From Heterostelium multicystogenum (Eukaryota; Evosea; Eumycetozoa; Acytosteliales; Acytosteliaceae): a stretch of 47,014 nt of DNA. This document shows, piece by piece, positions 46,261 to 47,014 of this stretch; position 1 is the first letter of the stretch, and the number at the start of each line of letters is the position of its first letter. A program made the position numbers and the translations under genes. The stretch lies in NCBI GenBank assembly GCA_003667245.1, contig RCNN01000568.1:1-47014 (forward strand), written 5' to 3'. Under the pieces are notes generated by a model that had not been told where the DNA came from, made no database searches, and worked only from the letters and a program-made list of their open reading frames with translations.

Positions 46261-47014
46261 TTGAAAAGCACCACGACCCTCACCATTGCCTGCAGCGCGG
46301 CCTTTTTGTCCCAGGTTGGCATCAGCAGTTATCTGCCCGCCGTGCCGGCGATTGCCTTGTCATTGACCGCTGCAGAGGACCAGGTGGCGCTGGCCCTGGC
46401 GGTGTATTTGATCGGCATGGCGTTGCCGATGCTGCTCTGGGGCAGCCTCGGTGAGCGCCTGGGTAGAAAGCCGGTGTTGCTGGCAGCGTTGGCGTTGTAT
46501 GCGCTGGCCAGTGCGGCGATTCCGTCCGCCTACAGCCTCGAATCGTTCCTCGGCCTGCGCCTTGTTCAAGGCCTCGGTGCGGGCGGTGTGTCGGTGATGG
46601 CGCGGGTGCTGGTTCGTGACAGCTTCAGCGGTGCCCTTGGCCAAAGGTTTGTCGTGGCTGGGCATGACGTTCGTGATCGCCCTGGGCATCGGGCAGTTTG
46701 TGGGCTCGCTGTTGCAAGTGGCGTTTGGTTGGGAGGCGATCTTTTATGCGCTGGCGGTCGCGGCTGTCGGCTTGATGATTGCGCTGCAACGGGTGGTGTT
46801 TCCAAGATTGGAAAAAGCCTCTGGACACGTCTCGGCCTGGCGCATCTAACGGCACGATCCTGCGCCATCCGGCGTTCCTGCGGCCTGCGTTGGCGGGCGT
46901 TTGGGTTACGGGGTGATCATCGCGTTCAACACCTGCGCACCGTTGATTTTTGCAGGGGCATTTCGAGTGGAGCGCGGCGCAATATGGCTGGCTCGGCTGG
47001 CCAATCAGCGGGGC
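46261..47014 (+). CDS. Bcr/CflA-type multidrug efflux MFS transporter (partial)
   Basis: The window ends about 250 residues into this gene. The reading frame is open from a TTG at 46261 (TTGAAAAGCACC) with no ATG nearby in frame, so TTG is the probable start. Seen are LTIACSAAFLSQVGISSYLP (span 1), LAVYLIGMALPMLLWGSLGE with the MFS motif A region RLGRKP near residue 60, GLRLVQGLGAGGVSVMARVL near 100 and GIGQFVGSLLQVAFGWEAIF. Breaks lie near 46638, 46850 and 46905. It is divergent from the epimerase-like gene. The 120-base gap between them has partial repeats of the AGCTTGCAGCTT type. Substrate unknown. Confidence 0.83.
   Translation, partial: MKSTTTLTIACSAAFLSQVGISSYLPAVPAIALSLTAAEDQVALALAVYLIGMALPMLLWGSLGERLGRKPVLLAALALYALASAAIPSAYSLESFLGLRLVQGLGAGGVSVMARVLVRDSFSGALGQRFVVAGHDVRDRPGHRAVCGLAVASGVWLGGDLLCAGGRGCRLDDCAATGGVSKIGKSLWTRLGLAHLTARSCAIRRSCGLRWRAFGLRGDHRVQHLRTVDFCRGISSGARRNMAGSAGQSAG

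Noticed and set aside
1..47014. CRISPR array, prophage, insertion sequence or integrase.
   Set aside because: No regularly spaced direct repeats, phage structural genes, transposase or recombinase motifs were seen on either strand; the only mobile-type elements are REP/REPIN sequences.

Overview
The window reads as chromosomal DNA of a Pseudomonas of the fluorescens type. The evidence is high-GC coding sequence, a PhaG transacylase, an OprD-family porin with a TctDE/TctCBA set, a DUF6124 protein, and several REP/REPIN palindromes built on the GTGGGAGC or GTGGCGAGGGAGC cores typical of this genus. The gene order from nadB through sdhE, ygfZ, the HDOD gene, tctED, opdH-tctCBA, ung and the enoyl-CoA hydratase matches what I remember of the P. 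aeruginosa PA0762-PA0744 region, so positions 1-12.6 kb look like core backbone.

Quality warning: almost every long gene is split by one or more single-base indels, many in homopolymers. Housekeeping genes (ung, ygfZ, sdhE), addiction antitoxins and transporters are hit alike, at well over one event per kb. I read this as uncorrected sequencing error, not gene decay. Gene limits below were made by joining frames and are approximate where indels occur.

Layout. 0-2.9 kb: nadB end, ygfX-sdhE, ygfZ and an HDOD gene. 2.9-10.6 kb: tctDE two-component system divergent from opdH-tctCBA-abrB (tricarboxylate uptake), with three TGAAAG repeats at 11-bp period between them and Hfq/Crc-type CA motifs at two ribosome binding sites. 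10.6-13.6 kb: ung, an enoyl-CoA hydratase/isomerase-family gene, a small secreted protein and a Tyr-rich lipoprotein. 13.8-22.0 kb: a guanidine-utilisation operon with a candidate sigma-54 promoter, a guanidine-I (ykkC) riboswitch, ABC transporter (binding protein, permease, ATPase), two urea-carboxylase-associated proteins and a biotin carboxylase of about 1,215 residues; no allophanate hydrolase follows. 22.1-24.4 kb: CWC protein, RsuA-type pseudouridine synthase, phaG and tRNA-Gly(CCC).

24.5-31.6 kb is more accessory. It holds a compact operon of a 2-oxoglutarate/Fe(II) amino-acid dioxygenase, a LysO-type exporter and an exported YtcJ-type amidohydrolase. A PL7 alginate lyase, a DUF6124 gene behind a repeated leader element, and an SDR/XRE regulator pair follow. 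31.7-39.3 kb carries three toxin-antitoxin loci (HigBA-like, HicAB, ParDE), each with recognisable control sequence for two of them, among MFS exporters, a LysR regulator, ogt, a low-affinity iron permease homologue and a DUF4142 protein. 39.3-46.1 kb: LysR/YdcZ pair, then an MFS-HMG-CoA lyase-CoA transferase catabolic cluster with a second LysR and an NAD(P)-binding epimerase-like gene. The window ends inside a Bcr/CflA-type MFS gene.

The most interesting items are the dioxygenase-LysO-amidohydrolase operon, a REPIN that sits in frame inside the guanidine carboxylase gene, the sigma-54 plus riboswitch control of guanidine use, and the repeated leader element near the DUF6124 gene.
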